Below are positions 8,023-17,815 of a stretch of 64,000 nucleotides of DNA, in pieces. Under the pieces are notes generated by a model. The model was not told the DNA's origin and made no database searches. It saw nothing but the letters and a program-made list of their open reading frames with translations. This DNA comes from Acidobacteriaceae bacterium (GTDB lineage: Bacteria > Acidobacteriota > Terriglobia > Terriglobales > Acidobacteriaceae). A program made the position numbers and the translations under genes. The DNA lies in assembly GCA_025462735.1 (NCBI GenBank), contig JAOAPC010000022.1, forward strand, positions 62,001 through 126,000. Reading direction: 5' to 3'. Positions within the stretch are counted from its first letter, which is position 1. Each line of letters starts with the position of its first letter.

Positions 8023-10434
8023 TCACTCACCGTGAGGCACCCAGATGTTCTTCACCTGGGTAGAGTGTTCGAGGAACCAGCGGCCTTCGGCTTGTTTCGA
8101 ATTAAACCAATCGATAGTGCGGCCTTCGTTCGTCCACACTTGCTTCAGATTGCCAACGGAGTAAGCCTTCGCTGCAGAAGCGCTAGCGTCATCCGTAAAT
8201 GACCAGATGGCGTCAACGTCATCGTGCTCCGCCAAAGTCTTCAGCAGTTGTGACGCCGGACCGGTGACGATGTTAACTGCGCCCGCCGGCAAGTCGCTGG
8301 TATCGAAGATCTGGTAAAGGTCACCCGTGATTAACGGGTAGGACTCTGAAGGCACAGCGATGACCGTGTTGCCGCAAGCCAAAGCCGGCATCACTAATGA
8401 TAAAAATCCGAGTAACGGAACTTCGCGCGGGCAGATGATGCCAACGTTTCCGATCGGTTCGTTCATCGCGATGGCGATGGTGCGGAAGGGAGGATTGTGC
8501 ACGCTGCCGTCGAATTTGTCAGCCCATGCGGCGTAAGCAAAGATACGCTCGATGCCTGCCTCCACTTCCGCGACGGCTTGTTTTTCTCCGGCGGCTGCAG
8601 CCAGCCGGCCAGCTACTTCATTCCGGCGCTGCGAGAGATTTTCCGCGACGTAGTAAAGCACCTGCGCGCGATTGTGCGCCGTGGCCTTCGACCATGCCGT
8701 CGCCTTGCGGGCCGCCTCGACGGCGTTACGAATGTCTTTTCGATTTCCAGATGGGACTTCGCCGACTACCCGTCCATCCGCTGCGCGCACTTCCATGCTG
8801 TATCCGGAATCCGGCCTCACCTGCTTGCCGCCGATATAAAGCTTCACCGTCCGATCGATTGATGGATTGGAATCCGACGAAGGCGCACCGGATGGACCCC
8901 GGGCGTTGGACTCCGGCCGTTCCTTGGGCTCCGGATGCTTGACGGCCGCCATTTTTGGAGCATTCTTGAACCAAGTGGGTTCCAGGTACTCGCGCAAACC
9001 TTCGCGACCACCTTCGCGTCCGTAGCCGCTCTCGCGGTAGCCGCCGAATCCGCATGCTGCGTCGAAAAGGTTGGTGCTGTTCACCCAGACCACGCCTGCT
9101 TTAAGTTGAGCCGCCACCTGCAAGGCAACATTCAGGCTCTCGCTCCACACGCTCGCTGCCAGACCGAAAGCCGTATTGTTCGCGAGTTCCACCGCCTCAG
9201 AAGGCGTGCGGAAAGTCATCGCCGCCAGCACCGGGCCAAAAATCTCTTGTTGCGCGACTACAGACGTCGGATGCACATTGCTCAGCAGGGTCGGCGGATA
9301 GTAGAGACCCCGTGTAGGCAGGACCATCTGCGGCTGCCAACAGGTCGAACCTTCGGCTATGCCCTGCTCTACCAAGCGGCGAATGCGATCCAGTTGCACG
9401 GGCGCGACAATGGCGCCCATGTCGATTGCTTTATCGAGCGGTGGACCAGCGCGGAGCGTGCTCATGCGGTCTTTGACTTTTGCGGTTAGGACTTCCGCAA
9501 TGCTCTCCTGCATCAGTAGCCGCGATCCGGCGCAACAGACTTGACCTTGGTTGAGCCAGATTCCATCCACCAAGCCTTCGACCGCACTGTCGAGGTCCGC
9601 ATCTTCGAAAACAATGAACGGAGACTTTCCACCCAGTTCCAGCGACAGTCGGTTATGACTGGAAGCCGTGGCGGCTCGGATCGCGCGTCCCACCTCGGTC
9701 GACCCCGTGAAAGCAATCTTGTCGACGCCCGGGTGCTTCACCAGACTTTCGCCGGCAGAGCCATCTCCTGTAACGATGTTGACGACTCCCGCGGGAAGGC
9801 CAATCTCCGTACAAATTTCCGCGAAGGCCAAAGCAGTGATCGGCGTGAACTCTGCCGGTTTCAACACAACCGTATTTCCGGTCGCTATCGCCGGCGCAAT
9901 CTTCCAAGCCAGTATGAGCAGCGGAAAATTCCACGGAATGATTTGACCTATGACGCCGAGAGCCGTTTGATCGGGAAATTCCGACTCCAGCAACTGCGCC
10001 CATCCCGCGTGGTGGTAGAAGTGGCGAGCGACCAGGGGAATGTCAATGTCACGGCTCTCGCGAATCGGCTTACCGTTGTCGATGGTCTCAAGGACTGCGA
10101 GCCGGCGTGAGTGCCGTTGCACCGCTCGCGCCAGGGCGTATAAATAGCGGGCGCGGTTGTGACAAGTGAGAGCCTGCCATTTTGGAAACGCCTCCCTCGC
10201 GGCCTTCACCGCCGCATCGATATCTGCTGCCAATGCTTGCGCGACCGACGCAATCTTCTCGCCGGTCGACGGATCGAAGGAGTCGAAAAATACGCCACCT
10301 ACCGGTTCTCGCCATTCTCCACCAATAAAGTGGCCGAACCGGCGGCGGTGACGGTCAAGCCAGGCTTGGGCTTCTTTCGGGTCCTCAGGCGCCGGACCGT
10401 AGTCCATGGAGACGAATTTCTCAGCGATGCTCAT
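8023..10434 (-). CDS. ALDH16-like aldehyde dehydrogenase with a second, inactive ALDH domain
   Basis: An 803-residue NAD(P)-dependent aldehyde dehydrogenase. Residues of about 1-480 form a complete ALDH domain: PWNFPLL, FTGSTEVG (Rossmann part), SLELGGKSP (general-base Glu) and NQGQVCCAGSR (catalytic Cys). From about residue 520 a second ALDH-like segment begins (KLYIGGKQVRPDSGYSM...) with IGNVGIICPREVPLL and GAVNIVTG, but it is shorter and has no catalytic Cys motif. One and a half ALDH units is the layout of the ALDH16 family, in which the C-terminal part is structural. It lies 51 bases after deoC on the same strand, so it is well placed to oxidise the acetaldehyde that DeoC releases; that link is an inference. 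Confidence 0.88.
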   Translation of the reverse strand: MSIAEKFVSMDYGPAPEDPKEAQAWLDRHRRRFGHFIGGEWREPVGGVFFDSFDPSTGEKIASVAQALAADIDAAVKAAREAFPKWQALTCHNRARYLYALARAVQRHSRRLAVLETIDNGKPIRESRDIDIPLVARHFYHHAGWAQLLESEFPDQTALGVIGQIIPWNFPLLILAWKIAPAIATGNTVVLKPAEFTPITALAFAEICTEIGLPAGVVNIVTGDGSAGESLVKHPGVDKIAFTGSTEVGRAIRAATASSHNRLSLELGGKSPFIVFEDADLDSAVEGLVDGIWLNQGQVCCAGSRLLMQESIAEVLTAKVKDRMSTLRAGPPLDKAIDMGAIVAPVQLDRIRRLVEQGIAEGSTCWQPQMVLPTRGLYYPPTLLSNVHPTSVVAQQEIFGPVLAAMTFRTPSEAVELANNTAFGLAASVWSESLNVALQVAAQLKAGVVWVNSTNLFDAACGFGGYRESGYGREGGREGLREYLEPTWFKNAPKMAAVKHPEPKERPESNARGPSGAPSSDSNPSIDRTVKLYIGGKQVRPDSGYSMEVRAADGRVVGEVPSGNRKDIRNAVEAARKATAWSKATAHNRAQVLYYVAENLSQRRNEVAGRLAAAAGEKQAVAEVEAGIERIFAYAAWADKFDGSVHNPPFRTIAIAMNEPIGNVGIICPREVPLLGFLSLVMPALACGNTVIAVPSESYPLITGDLYQIFDTSDLPAGAVNIVTGPASQLLKTLAEHDDVDAIWSFTDDASASAAKAYSVGNLKQVWTNEGRTIDWFNSKQAEGRWFLEHSTQVKNIWVPHGE

Positions 10435-10485
10435 GTTCTCAAATGTCGGGCGATCTTAATTTCAGGCCCTATTTCAGGCGCTATT

Positions 10486-11553
10486 TCAGGCAATGGGATG
10501 CCGGTAATCAGCCGAATATCTTCCGCTGGCCTGGTGCTCCAACTGGCGCTCAATATCGTTTAGTAACCCGCTGACCCCGAACCGGAAAAGTTCTGCGGCC
10601 ATCCAGGGCGTGCCCAACTCCTCTTTCATCAGCGATAACCATTCCAGCGACTGCTTCGCGGTACGTATACCTCCCGCCGGTTTGAATCCCACCGCCATCC
10701 CGGTCTCCTGCGCGTATTCGCGTATTGCACGCACCATTACCAGTGAGACAGGAAGAGTCGCATTGGTCGATTCTTTCCCAGTTGAAGTCTTGATAAAATC
10801 CGCGCCCGCCATCATCGCGACCAGGCTCGCACGGGCTACGTTGCGCAATGTGAGCAGATCGCCTGTCCCCAGGATTGCTTTCATGTGCGCGCTGCCGCAA
10901 GCCCGCCGGAACTCCGCAACCTCATCGTAGAGCTCCTGCCATTTTCCGCCGAAGACAAGCGCCCGGGTAATAACAATGTCGATCTCTTGCGCCCCCGCTT
11001 CCACCGAGCGGCGAATTTCGGCAACCCGTTCTTCAAGCGGATTCAGGCCGGCGGGAAATCCCGTAGAAACCGCCGCCACTCGAATTCCGCTGCCCTCGAG
11101 AGCACGCCGCGCAGTTTCCACGAAGCGGTGATACACGCAAACCGCGGCCACTTTGATTTCGAGTTCTTCGATTTCCAGCTGTTTGGCAAGGTCGGGCTGA
11201 ATGGGTTGACGCGCCTTGGCGCAGAGCCTTCGCACGCGATCGTCCGTGTCGTCGCCGGAAAGCGTAGTCAGGTCCATGCAGGTGATTGCCCGTAAAAGCC
11301 ACGCCGCCTGCCACTCGTTTTTAACTGTTCGGCGCGCTGTGTGAGTCTGCGTCCGACGTTCGACTGCGCTGGTGTTGACGCGAACTCTCTCAAGCCAGTC
11401 AAGGTTCAGGGGAATACCGCGATTCGACAATAGTGCTCGGCCCGCCAAAGTCGCTGCGGGCGCCTCCGAGACGGAAGCGGGAGGAAAGTTCTCGACAACC
11501 GGCTCCGTTACGCGGCCGGCACCTCCGAATTGTCTGGATCTCTCGCCCGCCAT
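10486..11553 (-). CDS. deoC: Deoxyribose-phosphate aldolase
   Basis: Cleaves 2-deoxy-D-ribose 5-phosphate to glyceraldehyde 3-phosphate and acetaldehyde (EC 4.1.2.4). The class I aldolase residues are visible: ADFIKTSTGKE (Schiff-base Lys), GFKPAGGIRT (second Lys) and QEIDIVI (Asp). The protein is 355 residues, longer than the roughly 220-260 of compact bacterial DeoC. The first 80-90 residues are an extra N-terminal part (ERVRVNTSAVERRTQTH...) like that of longer DERA proteins. The ATG at 11553 has no strong Shine-Dalgarno, so the start is moderately certain. It sits between the AgaS-like gene (114 bases upstream) and the aldehyde dehydrogenase (51 bases downstream), probably one transcript. 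Confidence 0.93.
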   Translation of the reverse strand: MAGERSRQFGGAGRVTEPVVENFPPASVSEAPAATLAGRALLSNRGIPLNLDWLERVRVNTSAVERRTQTHTARRTVKNEWQAAWLLRAITCMDLTTLSGDDTDDRVRRLCAKARQPIQPDLAKQLEIEELEIKVAAVCVYHRFVETARRALEGSGIRVAAVSTGFPAGLNPLEERVAEIRRSVEAGAQEIDIVITRALVFGGKWQELYDEVAEFRRACGSAHMKAILGTGDLLTLRNVARASLVAMMAGADFIKTSTGKESTNATLPVSLVMVRAIREYAQETGMAVGFKPAGGIRTAKQSLEWLSLMKEELGTPWMAAELFRFGVSGLLNDIERQLEHQASGRYSADYRHPIA

Positions 11554-11667
11554 GGTTGCATTGTACGGCAGGCCAATCGCACTGCCTCATTCCCAGCAGG
11601 GAAACGCTACTATGTTTCGCGGATGTATCGAGCTACGGTTCGTTAGCCATACCCCTCGTTCCGCAAT

Positions 11668-12861
11668 TTACGAGTAAATATTTACATCCTGTACTACCCG
11701 GTTGATCACCCCATCCGGGCTGGGTGAATCCGGCATCAGGTTCCACTGGATTGAACTGAACAGCCCCAACAATTGCCCGAACATCACATCCACTGGCGCG
11801 CGGTACTCGTCCGCGATTCCGCTCACGCTGGCCGGCGAAAGATAATCTTCGGCATAGGAATCTGTCGCAAGATCACTCCCGCCCACCACCACCCGGCGTT
11901 TTGCAATTTTTTTTGCCCCAATCTCTCGCAGCAGGTCTCGCTCGTACCCTTGCACTCGCTTGTCGCTGGAGAGAAAGCACACAAACAGGGTTTGGTCATC
12001 GAGTGCGGCCATTGGCCCGTGACGCAGTCCCAGTGCCGATTCCGTCATGGTCAGCGTCTTTCCCGCGGTCAGCTCCAAAACTTTCAGCGCCGATTCCTTC
12101 GCAACTGCTCGAAGCGGGCCCGAGCCCACAAAAAATGCCTTCTTGTATCCCTGTTTCGCCAGCGCCGCCGCACAATCGGCCGCGCGCGGCAACAAACTCT
12201 TGCCCGCCGCCACCAGTTTCCCCAAGACTGATTCGTAAGTTTCGAGGCTTGCGATATGGGCCATGCACTGGGCAAAAATCACCATGTTTGAAAATGAACT
12301 TGTCATCGCCAACCCGCGGTCATTCGCCTCGTCGATCATGCAAATCCCAAGCGTTTTTGGATTTCCGGAGCCTTCTCTCAACATGCGGCCGTGCGGGTTG
12401 CAGGAAATCACAATGTGGTAAATGTCAGGATACTTTTCGCGCGCTCTCGCCAGAACTGCCACGCCCTCAGAGCTGTCGCCAGACCGCGAGAATGAAATCC
12501 ATAGATATTTCCTACCTGTCAGGATCAACTCGTCCATCTGCGTGAGCAGGTCTGTGCTGGGCACCGCGATTACTTCGCATCGCCAGTGCTTCCGCAGTAA
12601 GTGGCTGACCGCCTGTCCGGTGTAATCCGATGTGCCCGCGCCAACCAGAAACACAATTACGTGGGAGGCCCCAGGGCCTGTCAATTCCCCAGCCGAGAGA
12701 AAATTCCGAATCTCTTCTCTCTTACTGCGAAATAATTCAACAGTCGCACCCCATGTATCAGGCTGCTGGGCAATTTCCGCCGGAGTATGGACCAAGCCTC
12801 GTTTGACCTTCTCCGCCTCGGGTAAATCCATCAATTGGGAAAGGGCGCTCAATTTTCTCAA
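11668..12861 (-). CDS. agaS: SIS-domain sugar-phosphate isomerase/deaminase, AgaS-like
   Basis: A 397-residue protein with two SIS (sugar isomerase) domains, as in AgaS and GlmS-type isomerases. Visible motifs are VFLVGAGTSDYTGQAV, WISFSRSGDSSEGV (SIS phosphosugar-binding Ser/Thr loop), KKAFFVGSGPLRAVAKE and LTMTESALGLRHGPMAAL. AgaS-family enzymes act on galactosamine/tagatose 6-phosphate or related amino-sugar phosphates. The sequence fits that group better than GlmS, because no glutaminase domain is present. First gene of a likely agaS-deoC-aldehyde dehydrogenase operon for amino-sugar or deoxysugar use. Confidence 0.82.
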   Translation of the reverse strand: MRKLSALSQLMDLPEAEKVKRGLVHTPAEIAQQPDTWGATVELFRSKREEIRNFLSAGELTGPGASHVIVFLVGAGTSDYTGQAVSHLLRKHWRCEVIAVPSTDLLTQMDELILTGRKYLWISFSRSGDSSEGVAVLARAREKYPDIYHIVISCNPHGRMLREGSGNPKTLGICMIDEANDRGLAMTSSFSNMVIFAQCMAHIASLETYESVLGKLVAAGKSLLPRAADCAAALAKQGYKKAFFVGSGPLRAVAKESALKVLELTAGKTLTMTESALGLRHGPMAALDDQTLFVCFLSSDKRVQGYERDLLREIGAKKIAKRRVVVGGSDLATDSYAEDYLSPASVSGIADEYRAPVDVMFGQLLGLFSSIQWNLMPDSPSPDGVINRVVQDVNIYS

Positions 12862-13068
12862 CTCCTTTATCTTGGGCCTTAGTGATTTTCAGCGTGTGCC
12901 GAGTCACGGCTGTGGGCTGCGATTCCAGCAAGTTCGGAAAACGCAGCCTGTGCTCGATCGGTTCTGGTTTCAGAAATGCAACATCTCATCTGTCAGTACG
13001 GAATCTCCAAGCACGACTGAGCCGTGCTGAAAATAGCCAGCTGCCAAGCCAGGCTGATTTAGTCGCAG

Positions 13069-14256
13069 TCATTTGCTCGCCTGTATCGCTCCAGCCCCGT
13101 GAAACTGTCCGAACATGCGCTCCGCATTCTTGTGATAAATCTTTTCCAGCACCGAGTCCGGCAGCTCCATGCCAGAAATTTTCCAGCGTCCTTGTCCCGG
13201 TGCTCCCCAGTAATCGAAATATTCGTCGGCAGTTTCCAGCCAGCGGAAATGATTGCGGTACATCGCTTCTCCCATGCCGTTGTCCGTGCCGAACATAATG
13301 CGGTCCTGGTACTTGATGAAGAATTCATGTGCTCGCCGCGGCTGACGCCCGAGTTCCGCTTCCCGTGCGCCGAATTCGACCATTACATTCGGTAGGGTAT
13401 CCAGCAGGTGGGACACGTAGTCCAGATTTTCCGGCCAGTTCGCCATGTGCAACGCGACAAATGTTGTATGGGGATGTTTCGCAAACATACGGTCACGCGC
13501 CGCCAGCAACGACTCTTTGCTGGGAAACTGCGGGCCATAGAAACTCCAGTCCGGATGGTCAGTTAACTCCTCATAGCGCTCATTCGTATTATCGATGGGG
13601 TGGAAGAACGCCTCTGGGTCGCTGGTGTGAATCGACACTGGAATTCCCATGCGCCCCGCTTCCTCCCATATGGGATCAAGCCGCGGATCATCAATTGCGA
13701 TCAGCTTCCCCGATTTGTCCCGGTCCGTCAGCCCCAGGTCTTTTAATTGCTTTAGACCGCGCGCTCCGCGCCGGACCGCATCATCAAGTTGCGCAACCAT
13801 CTTCTGGCTGAAGTTGGGATCGTCGATTTTGCTGAAATCAATTTGCGAAAACACCGTGAAACGTCCCGGATACGGCTTCACCATTTCATCGATCACATGC
13901 TGCAGCTTCTCACCCCACATGCCGGTGAGGATCACGACCGTCTTCACGTTGGTGTTGTCCATAATCTGTACCACCCGTTCCGGCGGCATGTGCTCGTCAA
14001 TTCCCATCGCGTCATTGATGTGATTGTGAACATCGATTACGTAATATTTCGCCTTGTCCACCTTGTGCACCGGTGCATGCATCATGGAAACCGGATGAAA
14101 ATCTTTCAGCAGAAGCGTCTTCTTCTGATCGGAATCCGCCGCCGCATGATAGCCGATTTCAGCTTGTGCCTGATTTTGCTGGCCACGTGCGACGCGCATC
14201 GCCAGCCAAAGCGCCATCGCGCAGAGCAACAACGCAATAATTGGTTTCGTCGTCAT
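13069..14256 (-). CDS. Exported amidohydrolase family 2 (metal-dependent TIM-barrel) protein
   Basis: A 395-residue protein with signal peptide MTTKPIIALLLCAMALWLAM and an amidohydrolase_2 barrel: YVIDVHNHIND (metal-binding HxH-type), GIPVSIHTSDPEAF, FVALHMANW and MFGTDNGM (conserved Asp). The family includes decarboxylases and lactonases, so the substrate is open. The frame extends to 14346, but the ATG at 14256 is chosen because it has an AAGGAGA Shine-Dalgarno about 8 bases before it and begins a clean signal peptide. It lies downstream of the ABC exporter on the same strand, with 109 bases between the two genes. Confidence 0.82.
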   Translation of the reverse strand: MTTKPIIALLLCAMALWLAMRVARGQQNQAQAEIGYHAAADSDQKKTLLLKDFHPVSMMHAPVHKVDKAKYYVIDVHNHINDAMGIDEHMPPERVVQIMDNTNVKTVVILTGMWGEKLQHVIDEMVKPYPGRFTVFSQIDFSKIDDPNFSQKMVAQLDDAVRRGARGLKQLKDLGLTDRDKSGKLIAIDDPRLDPIWEEAGRMGIPVSIHTSDPEAFFHPIDNTNERYEELTDHPDWSFYGPQFPSKESLLAARDRMFAKHPHTTFVALHMANWPENLDYVSHLLDTLPNVMVEFGAREAELGRQPRRAHEFFIKYQDRIMFGTDNGMGEAMYRNHFRWLETADEYFDYWGAPGQGRWKISGMELPDSVLEKIYHKNAERMFGQFHGAGAIQASK

Positions 14257-14365
14257 GGCAAGCTTCTCCTTTTTCCAACATCCGGTTGACACGGCTGAGA
14301 AACAAAAGTAAAAGCAATCATTCGCAAATTGTCCGCGCACGACCAAATGATCGGCGAGAGTATGC

Positions 14366-16384
14366 CTAGTCGTCGGCGTTGGCGGTGATCTCCGGCGCGG
14401 CCGCCGGTACCCCCACTTCCTGATCTTTATATTGCAACTGATAAAGCTTGTAGTAGATGCCGCGCTGCACGAGCAATTGTTGATGCGTGCCCATCTCGCG
14501 CAACTGCGCTTTGTGCATCACGATGATCTTGTCCGCGCGCTGCACCGTGGAAAGCCGGTGCGCAATGATGATCGACGTTCGGCCCTCCACCATTTTGTTC
14601 AGCGCGTCCCGGACTTTGAATTCCGTCTCCGTGTCCACGCTTGAAGTCGCTTCGTCCAGGATCAGAATCTTTGGCGAATGTGCCAGCGCACGCGCAAATG
14701 AAATCAACTGCTTCTGCCCGGTTGAAAGCGTCGTGCCCCGCTCCCGCACCTCTTCTTTATAAGTATTTGGCAGTTGATGAATGAAGTCCGCAAGGTTCAC
14801 ATCTTCCGCCGCCTGGCGTACTTGGTCGTCACTGATTGATTCCGTTCCCAGCCGGATGTTGCCCTCAACCGTTCCCGTAAATAGAAACGGGTCCTGCAGC
14901 ACCACGCCAAACCTGCGCCGCAAATCCGTCAGGGGCATCTCTTTCACATCCACACCATCAATCCGGATCGAGCCTCGCTGGACGTCATAGAAACGCAGCA
15001 GCAGGGAAATGATCGTAGTTTTCCCAGCTCCGGTATGCCCGACAATAGCGGCCGTCTCGCCGGGTTCAATTGTGAAGCTCACATCCCTTAGCACCCAATC
15101 CGGCTCTCCGGTATCAATTTCGGCATGTGTGGCGCGGGCGCCCTCGCCCGCGATTGCCTGGGATTTAGTTCGCTCGCCATCAACAGCCGGCACATTCCTG
15201 TACGCAAACCACACCCGGTCAAACTCGATCCGGCCCAGTCCTTGCGGAATCTTGGTGACTGCCGCTTCATTGATCTCCGCCGGAGTATCCAGTAGTTTGA
15301 ACACCCGCTCCGCCGCAGCCATCGCTGATTGCAGAATGTTGTACTTCTCGCTCAAATCCTGGATCGGCCGGAAGAACCGTTGCGCATATTGCATGAACGC
15401 CACCAGGACTCCCAGCGTGGTCACGTTACGCACCAGGTGGAACGTCAGCAGCGTCTTCGAGCTAAAGCTCACGGCCACACCGGTGATCGTCCAACCGCGA
15501 ATCACATCTCTGCCGCCAAACCAAATAACAAGCGCAATCGCAATCGACGAAAGAATTTCGACCACCGGGTAATAAACCGCGTGCGCCATGATCGCGTCTT
15601 TGTACGCATCCATGTGCTGCGCGTTCACGTCGGAAAACGTCTTAAACGCCTTCTTTTCGCGATTGAAGAGTTGCAGCACCACCATGCCGCTCACGTGCTC
15701 CTGCAGGTGCGCATTGATTCTGGCAATCGCCACGCGAATTCGCCGGTAAGAGTCGCGTACTCGATCTCGAAAAAACTTGGTCGCCACCGCAATAAACGGA
15801 AGAACCGCAAACGTGATGAGCGCCAGCTTCCAGTTCACCGACAGCATGATGGCGAGAATTCCAGCCAGCACAAAGATGTCTTCGAAGATAGAGACCACGC
15901 CCGAGGTGAACATTTCATTCAGAGCGTCCACATCGGTCGTCACCCGCGTGACCAACCGTCCTACCGGATTCTTGTCGTAGAACCCAATGTGCATGCGTTG
16001 CAGGTGCCGAAAGATTTCGCTACGCAGGTCGAACATCACCATCTGCCCGGCCCATTGCATGAAATAGGTTTGCAAGTATTCGAGGAGAAAGCTGAAGATC
16101 GTCAGCCCAACGTAAATTCCCGCAATTTCAGCGATACCGGTGAGTGGTCGCGGACTAAGCCAACTGGTAAGCCATGCTGGCTTCGCATGCGTGGGCGCCA
16201 GGTAGCGGTCAATCGCCACCATGGTCAGGAACGGCCCCAGGACATCGGCCCCCGCTTTCAGCACAATCGAAACCAAGGCCACTGTGACTTGCCAGCGGTA
16301 CGGGCGCAAATACCCCAGGATCCGCCTCATCAGCCGGCTGTCGTACGCTTTACCTAGGACTTCTTCCTCGTGGTGAGACGCCAT
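14366..16384 (-). CDS. ABC exporter half-transporter (permease-ATPase fusion)
   Basis: A 672-residue type IV ABC exporter of the MsbA/YheH kind, in the inner membrane, probably exporting a lipid or drug. The N-terminal half holds six hydrophobic helices and an FDLRSEIFRHLQRMHIGFYD coupling region. The C-terminal nucleotide-binding domain has Walker A GHTGAGKTT, signature LSTGQKQL, Walker B ILILDEATSSVD and H-loop IIIAHRLSTV. Between the membrane part and the ATPase there is an extra charged loop of about 30 residues (ERTKSQAIAGEGARATHAE). Its DNA (about 15115-15180) contains a GC-rich palindrome that also occurs in the gene at 49310, so it looks like a repeat captured in frame. Confidence 0.9.
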   Translation of the reverse strand: MASHHEEEVLGKAYDSRLMRRILGYLRPYRWQVTVALVSIVLKAGADVLGPFLTMVAIDRYLAPTHAKPAWLTSWLSPRPLTGIAEIAGIYVGLTIFSFLLEYLQTYFMQWAGQMVMFDLRSEIFRHLQRMHIGFYDKNPVGRLVTRVTTDVDALNEMFTSGVVSIFEDIFVLAGILAIMLSVNWKLALITFAVLPFIAVATKFFRDRVRDSYRRIRVAIARINAHLQEHVSGMVVLQLFNREKKAFKTFSDVNAQHMDAYKDAIMAHAVYYPVVEILSSIAIALVIWFGGRDVIRGWTITGVAVSFSSKTLLTFHLVRNVTTLGVLVAFMQYAQRFFRPIQDLSEKYNILQSAMAAAERVFKLLDTPAEINEAAVTKIPQGLGRIEFDRVWFAYRNVPAVDGERTKSQAIAGEGARATHAEIDTGEPDWVLRDVSFTIEPGETAAIVGHTGAGKTTIISLLLRFYDVQRGSIRIDGVDVKEMPLTDLRRRFGVVLQDPFLFTGTVEGNIRLGTESISDDQVRQAAEDVNLADFIHQLPNTYKEEVRERGTTLSTGQKQLISFARALAHSPKILILDEATSSVDTETEFKVRDALNKMVEGRTSIIIAHRLSTVQRADKIIVMHKAQLREMGTHQQLLVQRGIYYKLYQLQYKDQEVGVPAAAPEITANADD
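15115..15180. repeat. GC-rich palindromic repeat inside the ABC exporter gene
   Basis: On the minus strand this reads CGCGGGCGAGGGCGCCCGCG followed by CCACACATG. The same core, GCGGGCGAGGCGCCCGCGCC followed by ACACC, lies at 49843-49870 in the deacetylase gene. Both are in frame and both encode a loop that family members normally lack. Confidence 0.6.
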
Positions 16385-16507
16385 TGATACCTATTCTAAA
16401 TTGTTCACTGCGGAAAGAAACTTGGGAGCATTTTGCGGGGAGTTTCGGCAGAAGATTGTTGTGCGGGGGTTTCGTGGGCTTACAAAAGTAAGGTTCAGGA
16501 GCGCCCG

Positions 16508-17713
16508 CTACGGCTTTTTCGGAACAGTGCCCGTCGCGAACAAGTCAGAAAGATCGATAGCATTGGCAGCATCGCCCAGAAGCGGTCCCACGTGGAAAAT
16601 TTCCTGCATGGTGCGCAAATCGGAGGAATGCGTGTAGTTGAGCGGGCTCGCATATGGAGTGCCCTTTATATTGGCGTGGGCCAGTGGGGAGATCACAATC
16701 TCCGGGATCGTGTGGTTAAAGTCGTCCGCGTTGTCATCCGCGAGACCGTTTGGCTCAGATTCGTCAAACCAAATGATGATCGCGCCATGATTCTTGTAGG
16801 CGTCAGATGCCATGATCACCGGAATGATCCGGCTCAGAAAGTCGTCGCCTTGCCTGATCTCCGCCGCGTCGCCGGTCAGGCCCTTGTAGCCCTCTCGGAG
16901 CGGCGTGTGCATATCGTTGTATTGGTCGGGTGTGATCCAGTTGTAGTCAGCCACCGTGTTATTTGCCAGATTGGTCGTCAACTGCTGCAGCGGCGCGTAA
17001 TGTGAAGACAACGGGTTCGCTGGAGTCGAATTGTTTCCCCCATTCGTATCGGTAAAGAAGACCATTGGGTTATGTTTAGCGGCGTAAAAATATTGTTTGG
17101 AGCCGTTGTATTCATTAACTCCGCTGCCAAACACTCCAAAAAAGCTGGTCAGCGGGACCGTCCACTGGTTCTGCGGTAAAGGTAGGTTGATGATCTGCCC
17201 GTCCTTCGAGGTAAGGTCAATGTCTTCCTGGTACGACCTCCAGGTTTTTCCCGCCTTGGTTAAGAAGGTACTCAAGTGCAGCGAAGTATTCTGGTTCGTA
17301 GGCCCCCTAGCAGAGTAAGGATCGTTGTCATTGAGCACGCCAAAGTAGTCGCCGGCTTCCGCCCAGATGTAGCTGGGCTCGGAAGGATGAATGTGGGGGT
17401 TGTTTCCGCTGGGTGTAGCCAGGACGTTATGGTACGCGGTGGCGTAAGCGACCTGCTGACTTATGTTGACCGTCGAACCATTCACATTAGCGGATGCGGT
17501 TCCTTTCACCAAACTGTTAATGAACGGTGCATTCGGATTGTTATAAATCTGCTGGACTCCGGGGCCGAACTGATTGGCGGGTTGAGTCCAATTGTGATTT
17601 TCCATCGCGATCACAAAAATCTTTTTGACTTCCTGCGCGCTGGCGTTCAAGTTTCCCAAAGTAGTAAAGAGTGCGAATACGCTCAACACATGGAAACATT
17701 TAAAGTGCGACAT
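16508..17713 (-). CDS. Secreted phosphoesterase (phospholipase C / acid phosphatase AcpA-type, PF04185-like)
   Basis: A 401-residue exported hydrolase. It begins with a signal peptide (MSHFKCFHVLSVFALFTTLG...SAQ), followed directly by KKIFVIAMENHNW, the opening strand and metal-binding motif of the alkaline-phosphatase-like phosphoesterase family. Later YNWITPDQYNDMH, AIIIWFDESEPN and NHTIPEIVISP fit the metal and phosphate site. The substrate (phospholipid or phosphomonoester) cannot be decided. The frame is open to 17752, but the ATG at 17713 has GGAG about 8 bases before it and starts the signal peptide. Single gene, well spaced from its neighbours. Confidence 0.82.
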   Translation of the reverse strand: MSHFKCFHVLSVFALFTTLGNLNASAQEVKKIFVIAMENHNWTQPANQFGPGVQQIYNNPNAPFINSLVKGTASANVNGSTVNISQQVAYATAYHNVLATPSGNNPHIHPSEPSYIWAEAGDYFGVLNDNDPYSARGPTNQNTSLHLSTFLTKAGKTWRSYQEDIDLTSKDGQIINLPLPQNQWTVPLTSFFGVFGSGVNEYNGSKQYFYAAKHNPMVFFTDTNGGNNSTPANPLSSHYAPLQQLTTNLANNTVADYNWITPDQYNDMHTPLREGYKGLTGDAAEIRQGDDFLSRIIPVIMASDAYKNHGAIIIWFDESEPNGLADDNADDFNHTIPEIVISPLAHANIKGTPYASPLNYTHSSDLRTMQEIFHVGPLLGDAANAIDLSDLFATGTVPKKP

Positions 17714-17815
17714 TTTTTTTCTCCGAATATAAGAATTGGCGTTGTCGAGCACGTCTCTCGATTTTACGCATGTGAGCTACTGAAAAGTTGGCGAAAAAAC
17801 CGGTAGCGCTTGTTC

